The notes: generated from the sequence alone by a model not told the origin. Counted from the first letter of the stretch, positions 21,931 to 33,667 are shown. The stretch: DNA of 64,000 nucleotides from Xiphydria camelus (GCA_963678675.1 OY783200.1:17352603-17416602); one strand, 5' to 3'. Numbers and translations: made by a program.

Positions 21931-23286
21931 CAGCTTACGCGAATAGTATGCGCAGTAGCGCCACACACACATTGACGCAGTCACATCTACATGGCTTACG
22001 TTTGACGCTCAATTTCCCAGGAAGGTCCTACCGCAGAGCCATAGCATAGATGTTTACACATCAAAAATTTTATGAAGACAGTGCATTCACGATAAATTTA
22101 CGAACTGTTTGCACGTCGTTAACACATTCCGTGCCGGACCGATTTTTGAGGACTTTCCGTTCAGGCCGCGTGGGGCGTATACGACTTAATCTAATCTAGT
22201 ATTATTAGGTTATGCATGTATAAACAGATTTTATAACGCAGAACACTTGAGATAACTTTATTCCTGGGAACTACATTTTTATTCTATAAGCTCTATATAA
22301 GAGAGTACACTGTTGTAGTTATAGGATGATTATAAAATCCTTTCATACTTATTGTGTAATGTGTTTACTTCTGCGTAAAGTAACAATCTTATTACCTTTC
22401 TTAAGGAACCTCAATACAACTCTTTATACAACTTCCATTACACAACTAACTTTTAACGTCGCTAATACCATAGCTCTATGCAGCTGTATTAAAATTTGTA
22501 TAAGATTTTTTAAAAATAATTTTATAAATATTATATAAGGCGTTATGCAATTGTTACAAAATTTTGAGACTTACAGTATTTCTTTGTCCTATAATATGAG
22601 TTGTAAGAACGTCTGTACAACAGCATTACACAGACCCCTCTATTTTACGACAAAATTGTCGTATTGAGACGCTTTAAAAAATAAAATTGTTCTTCAAGCG
22701 GCGCTATACGATAGTTATGAAAACATATCGTTCTTTTAGAGGTCTATTTTGCTAGTTGGGCAGGGGCCATATTAAGTACAGGGCCCACACATATTCGGAT
22801 CTTCTTCTCTACATATTACGACTATTTAAAATATAAACGTTTTAGCCGCTTTTTGTACACTTCGCAAGTACTTAAAATATATTTTATATATTTGAAATAT
22901 AGTTTGAGTGTTAATACAAAAAATATATTTTCTATTTTCTAATGCATGCATTGGAAATTTTTTTATATGTTTTCATTATGATTATTTTTAGCTGCAGCTA
23001 AATATATAAATATTTTTCAATTTATTTTAATCATGTAAGAAATATTTTCTTCGTATATTCGAAATGTATTAAAAATATTATGAAAAGTATATTTTAAGTG
23101 CTCGTGAAGAAAAGCGATAAAAACGTATATATTTTAAATTTGTTGCATGTATTTGAAATACTTCTTTTTATATATCTCAAATACATAACTTTTCAGTGGG
23201 GGTCCACCAGGTCTTTTCATAATTATTAATTGTGCGTCGTATCGACGTTCTCGTCGCGCTCAAATGCCGAGCGAAGAGCATACTTG
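21931..23286. repeat. AT-rich repeat fragments
   Basis: About 22310-22757 belongs to the TATAA-rich family and ends TTTTGCTAGTTGGGC. About 22810-23200 is rich in AAATATATTT and resembles 45770-46040; both contain a GCCGCTTTTTGTAC or AAAAAGCAGC type segment. No coding domain. Confidence 0.5.
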
Positions 23287-23895
23287 TATATGTTAGCGTT
23301 AAAGTATGAAATTCAGTTAATCTATGTAATAACTAGTTATTTTATATAATAACGTGGCATTTTAGTTAAAGTATGAAATAGAATATTTATTCAACATTCT
23401 AACTAGTTAATTTATAGAGTAACTAGGTATTTTATGAATTAACTACCTACTGTTAGTTAAAGCTTCTTCTCTTTCGCGTTCGATGCTGAATTTATTAAAA
23501 CATAAGAGACATTTCCGCTGCCCCACTATCTACGTCGATTTCATTAGTATTAGTTTCAGTTTGTGCATCATTTGGTTAGGGTAGTTTAGGTTAGGTTAGG
23601 TTAGGTTAGGAATATCGTATAAAACATCAAAAAGCGATTCATTTGAACAATAGTATTTCACTTCTGCTTCTTCTTCAGTCACTGGTGTTATTAACTTTTC
23701 AGATCCTTGCACACTTAACACATCATAATGTTTATTTCATACTTTCACGGATGCTTCGGCGTTAATATATAGTATAACTAGTTAAAGTGTTAAAAACACT
23801 GAAATTATATACTTTAACTGATCGCATTAGTTATTCCATAGACTAACGCGTGATTTCATGGAATAACAGATTTCATACTTTAACGCTAACATATA
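23287..23895. mobile_element. MITE with TATATGTTAGCGTTAAAG ends
   Basis: Ends TATATGTTAGCGTTAAAG and GTATGAAAT are mirrored on the right. TTAGTTAAAGTATGAAAT-like motifs recur inside, as do AACTAGTTA boxes. No transposase sequence. The target duplication is unclear because the flanks are TA-rich. Confidence 0.75.
23584..23610 (+). repeat. Interstitial TTAGG run
   Basis: Five consecutive TTAGG units, preceded by a GGTTAGGGTAG string. TTAGG is the ancestral insect telomere repeat. The run is short and lies inside a MITE, so it is not evidence of a chromosome end. Confidence 0.85.
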
Positions 23896-24810
23896 TATTC
23901 CACGGCTGCAGTCTTTGCGCAAAGGAATTAAAAGTAATCTATATGGATAGATATGGCTATCCGCCGTTCAATTTTTAACGGCTGAAGAAAAGCGTCCTGG
24001 CGACATCGCGCGACACGGACGTCACGACTCTGTATCGGACTCGAAACGCGACGCGCGCGCTAGGTGGATGGCGCGCTGAAATATTCAGAAGCGCGCGCGG
24101 TCCGGAATCGATTCGGTGTCTCGCACGGTGATGCGACGCGACCAGTTTACGGGCATTATTATCGCGCATAGAATATTCCGCACGCGCGCGACAGCTGTGT
24201 AGCCGCGCGGTATAGCTATCAGTTGCAACTGTATTCGCGCGAATAATGTGTGTTTATTCGCGGGCCCGTGTACGTACGCGTTATTCGCAAGGAAGCGCGC
24301 GCGCGTCTACGCATTTTACCTGCCGCGTAAATCGTGTACGGCTCCGCCAGAAGACCGCGTGTCGCTACGCGCGCCGGTGACGGAGACGGAGGAGGATCCC
24401 AACACCGCGTGGTGGACTCTGGTCCCCGTCCGCCGAATAAAATAACACTTCGAATTCCGCGACATTCCTCGGAGAGAAGCCGCTACACAGAGTCGCGGAC
24501 GTGAGTTCGCGACCAAAAGAGACGAGGGCCAGCTGCGCAGGGTCTCCGCGCTTCACTCCGTACGTCCGCTTTAAACTGCAGTCTTACCGCAGTGCGATGT
24601 GAAACGAATCATACAAGCGGAAAGGAGCTCCGTTCGTACCTACATGTAGGTATCTGTACACGCAGTACGAGAGGAAGAGGCCGGACGGCAGGGCGGTGCT
24701 CGGGTGGCGTTCTTTCGTAACCTCCGGGAATTATTACTTTTCTGGTGACTTTGATTTTCTGTTATTTTAGGCTACATTTCCAAGATCCCCTAAACTGCAA
24801 TTCCAATTAC
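23896..24810 (+). other. GC-rich island, candidate host promoter/first exon
   Basis: Strong CpG density from about 23960 to 24720, unlike the flanking repeats. ATCAGTTGC at about 24219 matches an arthropod initiator, and GCGGACGTGAGTTC near 24500 matches a splice donor, so a noncoding first exon is conceivable. Frames of about 65 codons show no known domain and lie on both strands. I regard this as possible host sequence of unknown role. Confidence 0.35.
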
Positions 24811-24929
24811 AGTGGCGGAAAAAAGTATTCATACACCATGGTGAGGCACCATTCAACTACGATCTACTTGCAAATAGTTAAAATAAATTAATATCTATTG
24901 GCATCAAAATGCTTGTAGTTTCAGCTCTT

Positions 24930-25300
24930 TCAAATGATATATATTTTATTGAAGAAAAAATGTATACTACAAAATATGAAATTTCTTTTGGTAAGTGTCC
25001 AATGTGAGGCGGGGAAAAAAGTATTCATACACTTGGTACTTTCGAGAACATACACATACAAATAATAGCAAAGCCAATACTTGGTAAGGTATCTTTTGAA
25101 TTTAATAATAGCTGCTAATCGTCTTGACATCGAAGCTGTTAACGTGTTGGCCAAATTTTAATCAATTTTGTTCCATTCTTGTATCCGCGACGTTTTCGGA
25201 TAATTTTTGTTTCATATAGAATACTTTCGAATACGCTAATCAAATTTTTCCTACACATTCTCTATGGGGTTGACATCTGGAGATTCTAGAGGTGTATGTA
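24930..25300 (-). pseudogene. Tc1-like transposase C-terminus, inverted copy
   Basis: Minus-strand frame with MANTLTASMSRRLAAIIKFK followed by RYLTKYW, the C-terminal end of Tc1-type transposases. Upstream on the same strand the sequence remains similar to the plus copy through the region that encodes NPIENV there. It pairs with 25995-26260 as an inverted repeat. Confidence 0.8.
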
Positions 25301-25429
25301 ATATGTAGAGATTATTATAAATTAACCATTTGCGGATTGTATCTGTCGTATGTTTCAAGTTTTCTAAACTGGACAATATCAAGACGATCGTTTCATTTTA
25401 AGAAAAATAATAATAAATCCGTCCGAGAG

Positions 25430-26240
25430 TTCAACTAATATAACTACAGCGTTACAAGAACGAAGAGTGAGAAGTGCGTTACGCAAAAAACAATACGAAT
25501 ACATTAAGAAAAGCCGGATTTGTAACATAAGTACCTAGGCAAAAACCTTATGTTAGTAAAGTAAACGGAGAAGAAAGAATTCAATTTGCAAAGGAGTATG
25601 TTAACGCGTCAATGGCCTTTTGGAAAATGCTTATTTTTTCTAATTAGAGCAAATTTAACGTTTGGAATTCCGAAAGGCAAAAGTGTGTGTAGAGAAGACA
25701 AGGAATAGCATTAAATAAAAAAATCTTCGACCCACTGTTAAATACGGCGGAGGAAGAGTGTTAGTCTCGGTGTTAGTATGGGAGTGAATGGGAGCAAATG
25801 GAGTGGGTAATTTAGTCTTTACAGATCAAATTATGGATAAGTACACGTACTTGGATATTTTAAAGGAAAATTTAAAAGTCAGTACTAAAAAATTACATAT
25901 CGAGGGTCATTATTATTTTCAATGAGACAGTGACCCAAAACATACAGCAGGTACAATTCGCGAATGGTTACTTTATAATACTCCCCATATGTTAAATACA
26001 CCTCTAGAATCTTCAAATATCAACCCTATAGAGAATGTGTAGGAAAAATTTGATTGACGTATTCGAAAGCATTCCATATTAAACGAAAATGATTCGAAAA
26101 CGTCGCTGATACAAGAATGGAACAAAATTCACTCAAATTTGGCCAACACGTTAACAGCTTCGATGCCAAGACGATTAGCAGCTATTATTAACTTCAAAAG
26201 ATACCTTACCAAGTATTGGCTTTCCTATTTACGTGTATGT
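25430..26240 (+). pseudogene. Tc1-like DDE transposase relic
   Basis: Recognisable in pieces across three frames: SVRELTNITTALQERRVRSA (HTH region), SKFNVWNSE (first catalytic strand, catalytic Asp lost), GNLVFTDQIMDKYTYLDIL, then DSDPKHTA with the second catalytic region, INPIENV with the third catalytic residue (Glu), and SMPRRLAAIINFKRYLTKYW at the C-terminus. Many stops and shifts; clearly dead. Confidence 0.85.
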
Positions 26241-26274
26241 TCTCGAAAGTACCAAGTGTATGAATACTTTTTTT

Positions 26275-26629
26275 GTCACTCAGTGCCAAATACTCGGTTT
26301 TACGGGCGTCCTCAACGCATGTAAAATGACGTTTTACACACCAATTTGCGAAAGGTTGCACAGTGCGTAAAGTAACATATACAGTGCGTAAAGTAACCTA
26401 TGTAGTACGTAAAGTAACCTATGCAGTGCGTAAAGTAACCTATATGCAGTGCGTAAAGTAAAAGTGGCACACTCAAGAAATCACTGCGAGTATTACTTGA
26501 AGTTGGCACATCAGTGTGTCCAACGCCACGCATTCGCAGCACAACTCTACACAGCTGACTCAAAGCCAGAACCCACTTTTGCTTAACCTAACTTAACCCA
26601 TTCACTGCCGCTGTCGCTTAGGTCGCTTA
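26275..26629. repeat. PIF-derived fragment and about 20-bp tandem repeat
   Basis: 26275-26312 (GTCACTCAGTGC, then CTCGGTTTTACGGGCGTCCT) matches the complement of 46870-46912, which adjoins a PIF transposase start. At 26355-26462 the unit CAGTGCGTAAAGTAACCTAT is repeated about five times with small variations. Confidence 0.75.
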
Positions 26630-28243
26630 AGGTACGTACAAACCGGGCAACAAAGTGTTGGCAACATGTTGGCAACACGTCGATATCGGTGTTGGCAACA
26701 TGTTGGCAATTCGTCGGTGGATACTCGTCGACAGCGTAGCAGTACAGACCAGCCAACAAATGTTGGCAACATGTTGGCAACACGTTCATCCCCACGTGTC
26801 TCCCGTCGACTAGCAACAGCGGGCGGCATGACATCAAAGAGAATGGTCGCCTGTTGCTGGTATCCATGTTTCCCATTTCAAATGGGAAAAGTTGACAACA
26901 TCCTCGCAACATGCACGCAAAAGGGACGGAATTTCAGAAAGTCGATTCATACCTCTTTTAATACTTTTAATAGCACATCGATCATAAATAACTCTCCGAC
27001 TATAATATAATTTTTATTGGATTCCTCGCCTGCTCAGCTACTCCCGCCGTCGCCGCCGCTACGCAAATTTCTTGACAGGATTGTCGCCGCGGCGACGGTA
27101 AATTTTCCGACCCACGCACGAAAGTGGTTAATGGCGTCATCGGCACGGCATGTCAAAATACTGACTGGATCAAATCCTTTCCTTCTCCTTTTTTATTATT
27201 ATATATTATTATATAAAATAGTTTTTTAATAAATGCGTGGATAAAACCGTATCGCCGAAAACCCCGGCGACCTTGGGACCCGATGCGCGGAGCCAGGTAC
27301 TTACCCCCCGGGGGTTGGGGAGCAAAGCTAGTACATACAAATAAAATATACTACCGCCCACTTGACACGGCCCGGCAGGGACCACATGTGGCAGGGACCG
27401 TCGCGGACGGGGTTCAACGCTTCCGATCCTTTCCGTCAAACGACGGGACAGTCATAAAGACTAGAGTCTGTTTTCCGTCGCACACCTTTTCCGGAAAAGG
27501 TTAATTAACGGACGAATCGAAATAAGCCGTTTCCTGCAATATCTATTCTAATAAACAATGTTCCGTCTTTGCGCGACGGACTACGCGCCAAATTAATCTT
27601 GCGTGGTGGGTTTAGGATAAATAAAATTATACCAATTGGTAAGGGAAGACAAACAATGCATTAACTTTATTTGTGAGCTGTTCCGGTCGCTCGCAGGTTT
27701 TCAAACTAACTGGTCGCTCTTCGACCCTGTGGTAATGAGGAACTTTCCCGGATCTAATTTATGGCTTTAACGGCCCGAGGAGTGTCGAATTTCTCCCTCA
27801 CGCCGGTCTACGGACGAAATGCGAAGAGCATTTGAGCGAATATACGACAGACAATTTATTAATAATTTATTAATCCATAGTGGTCACACGGGGTCCAGTG
27901 GACCCCATGCTAATAAAATATACATTTTTCTCATGAAAACAGTTTTTTCACTTTATTTTATACGTTCAAAACCGACCTATTTGATTGTACGAGTTTCATG
28001 AAAATTAATATCTTGAAACTGTAAAATAAATATACTTTTGTCACAAAGCTCGTTGTAATACTGTATCCAGATACGAGTTGATGTTGGCAACATCTATGTT
28101 GCCAACTTGTTCCGCCTGTTGCCAACCTGTTGCCAACGTGTTGCCAACATGTTGCCAACGTGTTGCCAACATGTTGCCAACATGTTACCAACATATGTTG
28201 CCAACATGTTGCCAACACTTTATTGGCCGGTTTGTACGTACCT
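26630..28243. mobile_element. PIF-type non-autonomous element, 1,614 bp
   Basis: Ends AGGTACGTACAAACCGG and complement, flanked by TTA at 26627-26629 and 28244-28246. Next to each end is an array of TGTTGGCAACA motifs, on the left at 26653-26790 and on the right at 28080-28225, inverted relative to each other. The middle (26900-28070) is mixed: GC-rich around 27240-27500 and AT-rich after 27830. No transposase sequence. Confidence 0.82.
28080..28225. repeat. Subterminal array of TGTTGCCAAC motifs
   Basis: About ten copies of a roughly 12-bp unit, ATGTTGCCAACG or similar. The mirrored set is at 26653-26790. The motif is close to a palindrome, TGTTG-G-CAACA, suggesting binding by a dimer. Confidence 0.85.
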
Positions 28244-28246
28244 TTA

Positions 28247-29150
28247 GAAGCGTCAGTGGATGAGTTGCGCGGGTGCGGCTGTCGCTTATAAGCGTTCTAT
28301 TCCATTCAAGCTTGAACTGGGCACTGCGGTTACATGTATGTGTAGGCTGGCACTTGAGTAAAGGTACTTTGACGTAAACGTGCACGTGGTTCGGAATTTT
28401 GACGATTTTTATATATTTTGTTATTGTTAGAATTATTAACTTGAAGTTGGCATGGGACAAAATGTATCTAAATTAGAGCGGCAGTGAATATGTCAAAGTT
28501 CTTTGTTTGTTTATTTATTTCTTTTTACTTTAAAAAATCCTTTTTTGTAATTTGGGGGGGGGGGGGCTCCCCGAGTCGGCGGTCGGTGTCCTCGAGTCCT
28601 CATCTGCTGAACGCTCCTGTGTGCATGGTCTATTTAGAGAACTTTAAAATCGTTTAATTGTGTCTTTTAAAAACAAAATGTTTCTGTATCGCATCACAAC
28701 GCTGCATATGTCAGAAATAATATGGGTAGACCAAGAACCAAGACGGTCCTAATCAACCTGCATAAGAGTACTCACATCATTACGAATTGCTTAGTTGGTT
28801 TGTATAGAGTCCATCAGGGAGTAGTAAGTATTAATGCGGAAAAAGCTTTATCGTGAAATATATAGTACATAATAGTAATTTTTTGACGCGCCCTCAGTTT
28901 ACCTTATATTTTCTATGTGATGCTGGAAATTAATTAAAAAAAATGTTGGTTGCTAAATTGATGAATTTAGCAACCAACTGTATATAAAATAGTCAGAAAG
29001 TAAACATAATCCATACTATTGATATCATTTCACCTATTTACACTGTACCTAGGTACCTATATATTAAAAATGTTACAATTGCACAAAACTCGTATACCCA
29101 ACACAACAAAATAAACTCTTAAAACATGGCATCAAATAAAATGTGGTTAT
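28247..29150. other. Spacer with short hairpin
   Basis: A G-run lies at about 28554-28566. A perfect 15-bp hairpin, GTTGGTTGCTAAATT with a 4-base loop and its complement, lies at 28945-28978. No gene or paired element ends. Confidence 0.45.
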
Positions 29151-29735
29151 GGTATGGTAGTTTTATAGCGTCTTTTTTTTTTATGGAACAAAAAGGCTTG
29201 TATTAATACTTATTTACTCTATAATGATTTTATAACAGCTGTATTATTATTCTCTATAACTGCCTTATAGAGCTTTTTCTCTTAAGTTCGATAGCAGCTT
29301 CCATATTTGTAATTTGTTCTCTGCAGCAAAATTTTAACTTAGCAACCCCTTACACAATAGTTCTATAAAGAAACTATAAGCGACATTTTTTACGGAATAA
29401 TTTTATAAGAGTGTCACAGGAGATGGTATAATTCTATAAGGCACTATTTTGCATCGGTTTTACAGTAATTTGATTCTATAAGCACCGTTGCTGTAAAATT
29501 GTGTTACTGTACACTCTTATAGGGCTACATTAGCAGTTATCTTATAAATGCTCTATAAATTATGCTCTAAGAACGTTCTTGCAATAAATTTAAAAAACAA
29601 GTCAGTTTCTGAAGGCAAAATAGTCTCACGTGTCACATTAATGCAACAACTCAGTGCTCTAGATACAACTATAAAACATTAACAGAATATAAAAGTCCTA
29701 ACTCGAAATTTATAGAACTACTTTGCTAGCTGGGC
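29150..29735. repeat. TATAA-rich dispersed repeat
   Basis: Many TTATAAG and CTATAA motifs; the right edge reads TTTGCTAGCTGGGC. Same family as about 22310-22757 and as the sequence on both sides of the Helitron at 15943-17380. Unknown class. Confidence 0.55.
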
Positions 29736-31670
29736 ATCTTATGTCATAAGGCGGAAATCCGAGGTTTTTTCAGACTGTGTTTAATTAGGTCGTACCCCAG
29801 GAGGCATGGTTTGGGGATAAGGCTCGCCGAAGGCGAGCCTCGTCCCCTCACCATGCCTCGTGCTGCGACCTATCACAGTTTTAAAAATCCGTGGATTTTA
29901 GCCGCGAATGACATATACTATTTTTCCTCACGAATGCCCATCTCAAAACAAAACAAACAGAAGTATACATGGCTCATTTCACGTTGCGTTTATCAGTTTG
30001 GAAAAAGGACCCACTTCGGACTAAACAATCTTTTGACAGCCTGCGAACTCCCAGTCAGTGTCACGCAGGAAAAACGCCATCTTACTGTCTAAAAATAGGC
30101 TGGAAAAAACATCGAAATTGGTATGAGTGAGGAAAAGGATTTTACGAAATTCTTCCCCTGAGATGATAAAATACCTAGAGGATATAAGTTTGTATGAAAA
30201 TCCGTAATTTTTTTAAGTTAAATCCATAAACAATGGTATTTGGCCTTTCGGTTAGAAATTAAGTAAAATGTGTTTCAGGATTTTTTGAAATTTATCCTTT
30301 AAAGGGGTAAAACAGGGGATAATTTGTACGGGAATTTCTATTTATTTCGAGTTCTACGTGGACGAAGTCGCGGGCAGAAAATCCAGTTAAATGTACTTGA
30401 ATTATCGTAGATTATGCAAAATGATGTATTACGATGATGAATGAGAGTAAAGTATCGTATTAAATATTAAATATAAATCTTATATAGATATATTCGCTTT
30501 AATTTCAAAAACGACTAAATCAATCAAAATGCGCGTTATTTTTATTAAAATTCAGTTTCTTTTTAGGAAGCTTTAAACTACATTTCATCTCTTCGGAGAA
30601 CTGGACCAGTGACCGTTACATCACATCAAACCAGGCGCGTAATGCACCTTTCTATACTCCAGCTCAAAATCGAGTACCCACGGCTAGGCTAAATACGATA
30701 TAACAATACGCGAGGAAATTATTCTCTAACGAGAAATATTTCCCAGCGTATAGAATTTCATCCATTCGACAATCTCGGCTGACGAAACGTTCCTCGGCGA
30801 TAAATCGCCCCGCGCCAACCCTTTCACCGAGGGGACCAGCGATAAACAGAAATTCCTTCGGTGTAGGTACCTACTCTCCTTTGTCTCCTCGCGTCGTTGG
30901 AACTCTGTGCGGATCTCCGCCGCGCGCCGCGGCACGGACGACGCGAGAGCGCCGTGCTACGTGTCCTATACACGCCCAACGCTTTCACCCTGACGGTGTC
31001 GATAATGCTCCGATTTATTGGCTCGGCCCGGCGACAGCGGCTTAGCCACCGGCCCAGATTCTTCCGGCGGCTCAGCTCCGCTGTACCTACTACGAATTTG
31101 AGTCGAACGTTAATAGCTGATAGGCGTGGGCGAGGCTAGACAAGGCTCCGCTCATTTTTAATTCATTCAGCTTCATCCGCCCTCCCCACTCGCCAGTCGC
31201 CAACTAAGCGCGGCCAGATGAAACGACCAACGAGACTCTCCGGTTCGGCAGAACTGGTCACGCGGTTTGGTAACCTACGTGAAATGTCGCGAACGCCCGG
31301 TTACGTAACGCGAGGGTAACTTGGCGTGCGGTAGGTATAGGACACGACGCTCCGTTGTACTCGTACGTATATCTACGACGTGCCACGGGAAAAGTAAACA
31401 CCGACGGTAGAGTAGAGGTTTCAAGTGCTGCATGTTTAAATTGGCTTGGCCGTTGGCTAAGGAGCGTGTAAGTACGGAGCGTAATGAGTTCGCATCCAAG
31501 TCGATCAGCTTTTGCGATATTAATGAGAAAGCAACGGTGATTTCGCTGGATCCATCGTTAACAAGAATTCCTGGGACACAATGTATGGCGCCTCTCTGCG
31601 CGTAACCTCGATGGAAAGGGAGCACGCGTATGGGTTATCGCGGGATTATAATTATATACATATATACATA
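29736..31670. other. Unassigned: cruciform, AT-rich spacer, GC-rich island
   Basis: 29801-29859 forms a long hairpin: GAGGCATGGT, GGGGA and GGCTCGCC pair with GGCGAGCC, TCCCC and ACCATGCCTC around a GAA loop. Near 30355-30380, GACGAAGTCGCGGGCAG resembles the Helitron-like 3' hairpins common in insects, but no CTRR end follows. About 30680-31640 is GC-rich and may be host sequence. Frames there show no known domain. Confidence 0.45.
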
Positions 31671-32548
31671 CAGGGTGACATTTTGAAAACTTGCCACCCC
31701 AATATCTCAGAAAATTACAGATTTTCTAAAAAAAAATACGGTTTCGGTAGTGGAGAGTGGGAACCAAAATGACGTAATCGGAGGCGCACCCCCTTCAACC
31801 CCCTTAGCGGTGGCCCCCCCCCCCCCCCCCCACTTTGTAATCTTAAATAGCAACCCCCCATATGTGATACAGCGTTGAAAAGCTCTTTAAAAATGCTTTA
31901 CAACAACACCAAATTTTGGTACCTTTCGATGAGTAATTTTTGCGCAAATCGAGCAAGAAACTGCTAGAAGTAAGTTGTCAATTTATTTATTAAAAGTCAA
32001 TTACGTGACAATAAATTTTCGAAATGATTTCCATTGATTTTTCGAACTTTTCCAAATGTTCTTGAAATTTTGCGACATTCTTGCATAATTCTCTGTTTCA
32101 GTTGGTTAATGCTTGCTGGTTGAGTTTGAAAAACAACAGATTTCAGATGTCCCCATAAGAAGAAATCGCAGGGAGCAAGATCAGATAATGGAAATCACTT
32201 CGAACATTTATTGTAACATAATTGACCTTTAATAAATAAGTTGACAAAACTTACTTCTGGCAGTTTCTTTATCGATTTGCGCGAAAACTACTCATCGAAA
32301 GGTACCAAAATTTGGTGTTGCTGTAAAGCATTTTTAAAGAGCTTTCCAACGCTGTATCACACATGGGGGGTTGCTATTTAAGATTACAAAGTTGGGGGGG
32401 CTACCCCTAAGGGGGTTGGAGTGGGTGCGTCTCCGATGATGTCATTTTGGTTCCCCCTCTCCACTGCCGAAACAGTATTTTTGTTTTTTAGAAAATCTTT
32501 GTAACTTTCTGAGATATTGGGGTGGCAAGTTTTCAAAATGTCACCCTG
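31671..32548 (-). mobile_element. CAGGGTGAC foldback element of mariner/IS630 type
   Basis: Inverted ends of about 350 bp begin CAGGGTGACATTTTGAAAAC; TA precedes the left end and ATA follows the right. C-runs (left arm) and G-runs (right arm) are part of the repeat. The centre encodes a transposase C-terminal segment on the minus strand (31997-32191), which identifies the superfamily. Confidence 0.85.
31997..32191 (-). pseudogene. Mariner/IS630-type transposase C-terminal fragment
   Basis: Reads PLSDLAPCDFFLWGHLKS, then INQLKQRIMQECRKIS and NGNHFENLLSRN before a stop. The DLAPCDFFLWG block is the third catalytic-carboxylate region of mariner-like transposases, and HFENLL is close to the normal C-terminus. 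Everything upstream, including the first two catalytic residues, has been deleted. Confidence 0.85.
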
Positions 32549-32586
32549 ATATTGCGTGGAAAAAGGATTCCGCTTCGTGGATTGTA

Positions 32587-32775
32587 TACCGAATGTCTGC
32601 GCCCAAGCCCCCTCTTTTGAATTTCCCTGACATTTGACTTCGGTAGTGGTTGGGTCGGTGCTCTAGTCCTAATAGTTAGAGTTGGCCTATCAGGACTAGA
32701 GCACCGACCCAACCACTACCGAAGTCAAATGTTAGAGAAATTCAAAAGAGGGGGCTTGGGCGCAGACATACGGTA
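32587..32775. mobile_element. Hairpin MITE with TACCGAATGTC ends, 189 bp
   Basis: Nearly perfect palindrome from TACCGAATGTCTGCGCCCAA to its complement. The stem includes GACTTCGGTAGTGGTTGGGT. Related ends occur at 57728-57865, 3759-3860 and, more distantly, 44758-45606. Confidence 0.85.
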
Positions 32776-33154
32776 TGTACAGTCGGATTTTCGCGGGTGA
32801 CCCCTGGTATTTTCCTGGTATTTTGTTGCGCTTTCCGATTAAATGTCGAGAGTATCGTTTACAGTGGGAATGGCTTGAAAATCTTTTTTGTATATTGCAA
32901 GTTAATGAAGAATTATTCATGGTACTAGAGTCATATTTATAGATATTAGACTGTAGATATTTTTCATTTCATACTTATAATGAGATCTTTAGGAATTGGA
33001 GATTTTTTCTTACTAGCTTATTATTAATATTTTCACAGTTCAGATGCAATTAAAATTTAAAATACAATGATAACGTCTTTCTTTTAACATTAAAGCTGCA
33101 CTATATAATCGACAATTCATTTTATAATTTGTAATATAATTTGACGCGCATCTA

Positions 33155-33510
33155 CACGGACAAAAACGGAACTCAATTCTAAGGAAAAATTACACTGCTG
33201 TAGTTAAAAGTTCTAAGTGTTACTTAACAAATACTCATTACGCATCACATATTACTACAAAAATAAGAAAAATCGAAAGAAAGTAAACTTCACTATACAA
33301 GTAGTTAAAAATTTACTATAGTATTTAAGATAATAACATTGAAATCGTCATTTCTCATTACTAATATAATAAGTTTTACTAAATGTTTTATGAATTGATC
33401 ACTTAGAAATTATAAATTATCAATCTGTTTCAGCTTTACTATATACTAATATTTTTAACTTAAATATTCAAGTACAATTTCTTATAACTTGAGCTCCATT
33501 TTTCTCCGCG
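33155..33510. mobile_element. MITE with CACGGACAAAAACGGA ends and TA duplication
   Basis: The left CACGGACAAAAACGGAACTC is mirrored on the right as the complement of CGCGGAGAAAAATGGAGCTC. TA flanks both sides (33153-33154, 33511-33512). The interior is AT-rich without coding. Resembles the 52823-53767 element in its first bases. Confidence 0.65.
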
Positions 33511-33667
33511 TAGAAAATGATTGTGAATTTACGATACTTTTACTATACAAATGTCTTGCAAATTTACAAACTTTTGTAGGAGAAATGCATACCCGTTTCT
33601 CTCTCTCTTAAATTAACGAAATTCGTACACTCTCTCTAAATTTACTAAACCCGCATCGTATTCGTAA

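Larger units (their letters stand above)
24811..26274 (+). mobile_element. Tc1-like element, rearranged, with inverted extra arm
   Basis: CAGTGGCGGAAAAAAGTATT starts the left end, after TA. A second, inner copy of this end motif occurs at about 25009. The right end has GTGTATGAATACTTTTTTTG and then stops abruptly. A plus-strand transposase relic occupies 25430-26240. The region 24990-25300 is an inverted copy of 25995-26260. Two copies in opposite orientation, or a local inverted duplication, explain this. Confidence 0.75.

Noticed and set aside
23584..23610. Chromosome end suggested by TTAGG
   Set aside because: Only five units, inside an element with interstitial context on both sides.
28080..28225. 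Array of short repeats that could be mistaken for a CRISPR
   Set aside because: Units are about 12 bp without spacers, lie inside a transposon, and the sequence is eukaryotic.
30350..30385. Possible Helitron 3' end
   Set aside because: GC hairpin text is present but no CTRR terminus or 5' partner was found.
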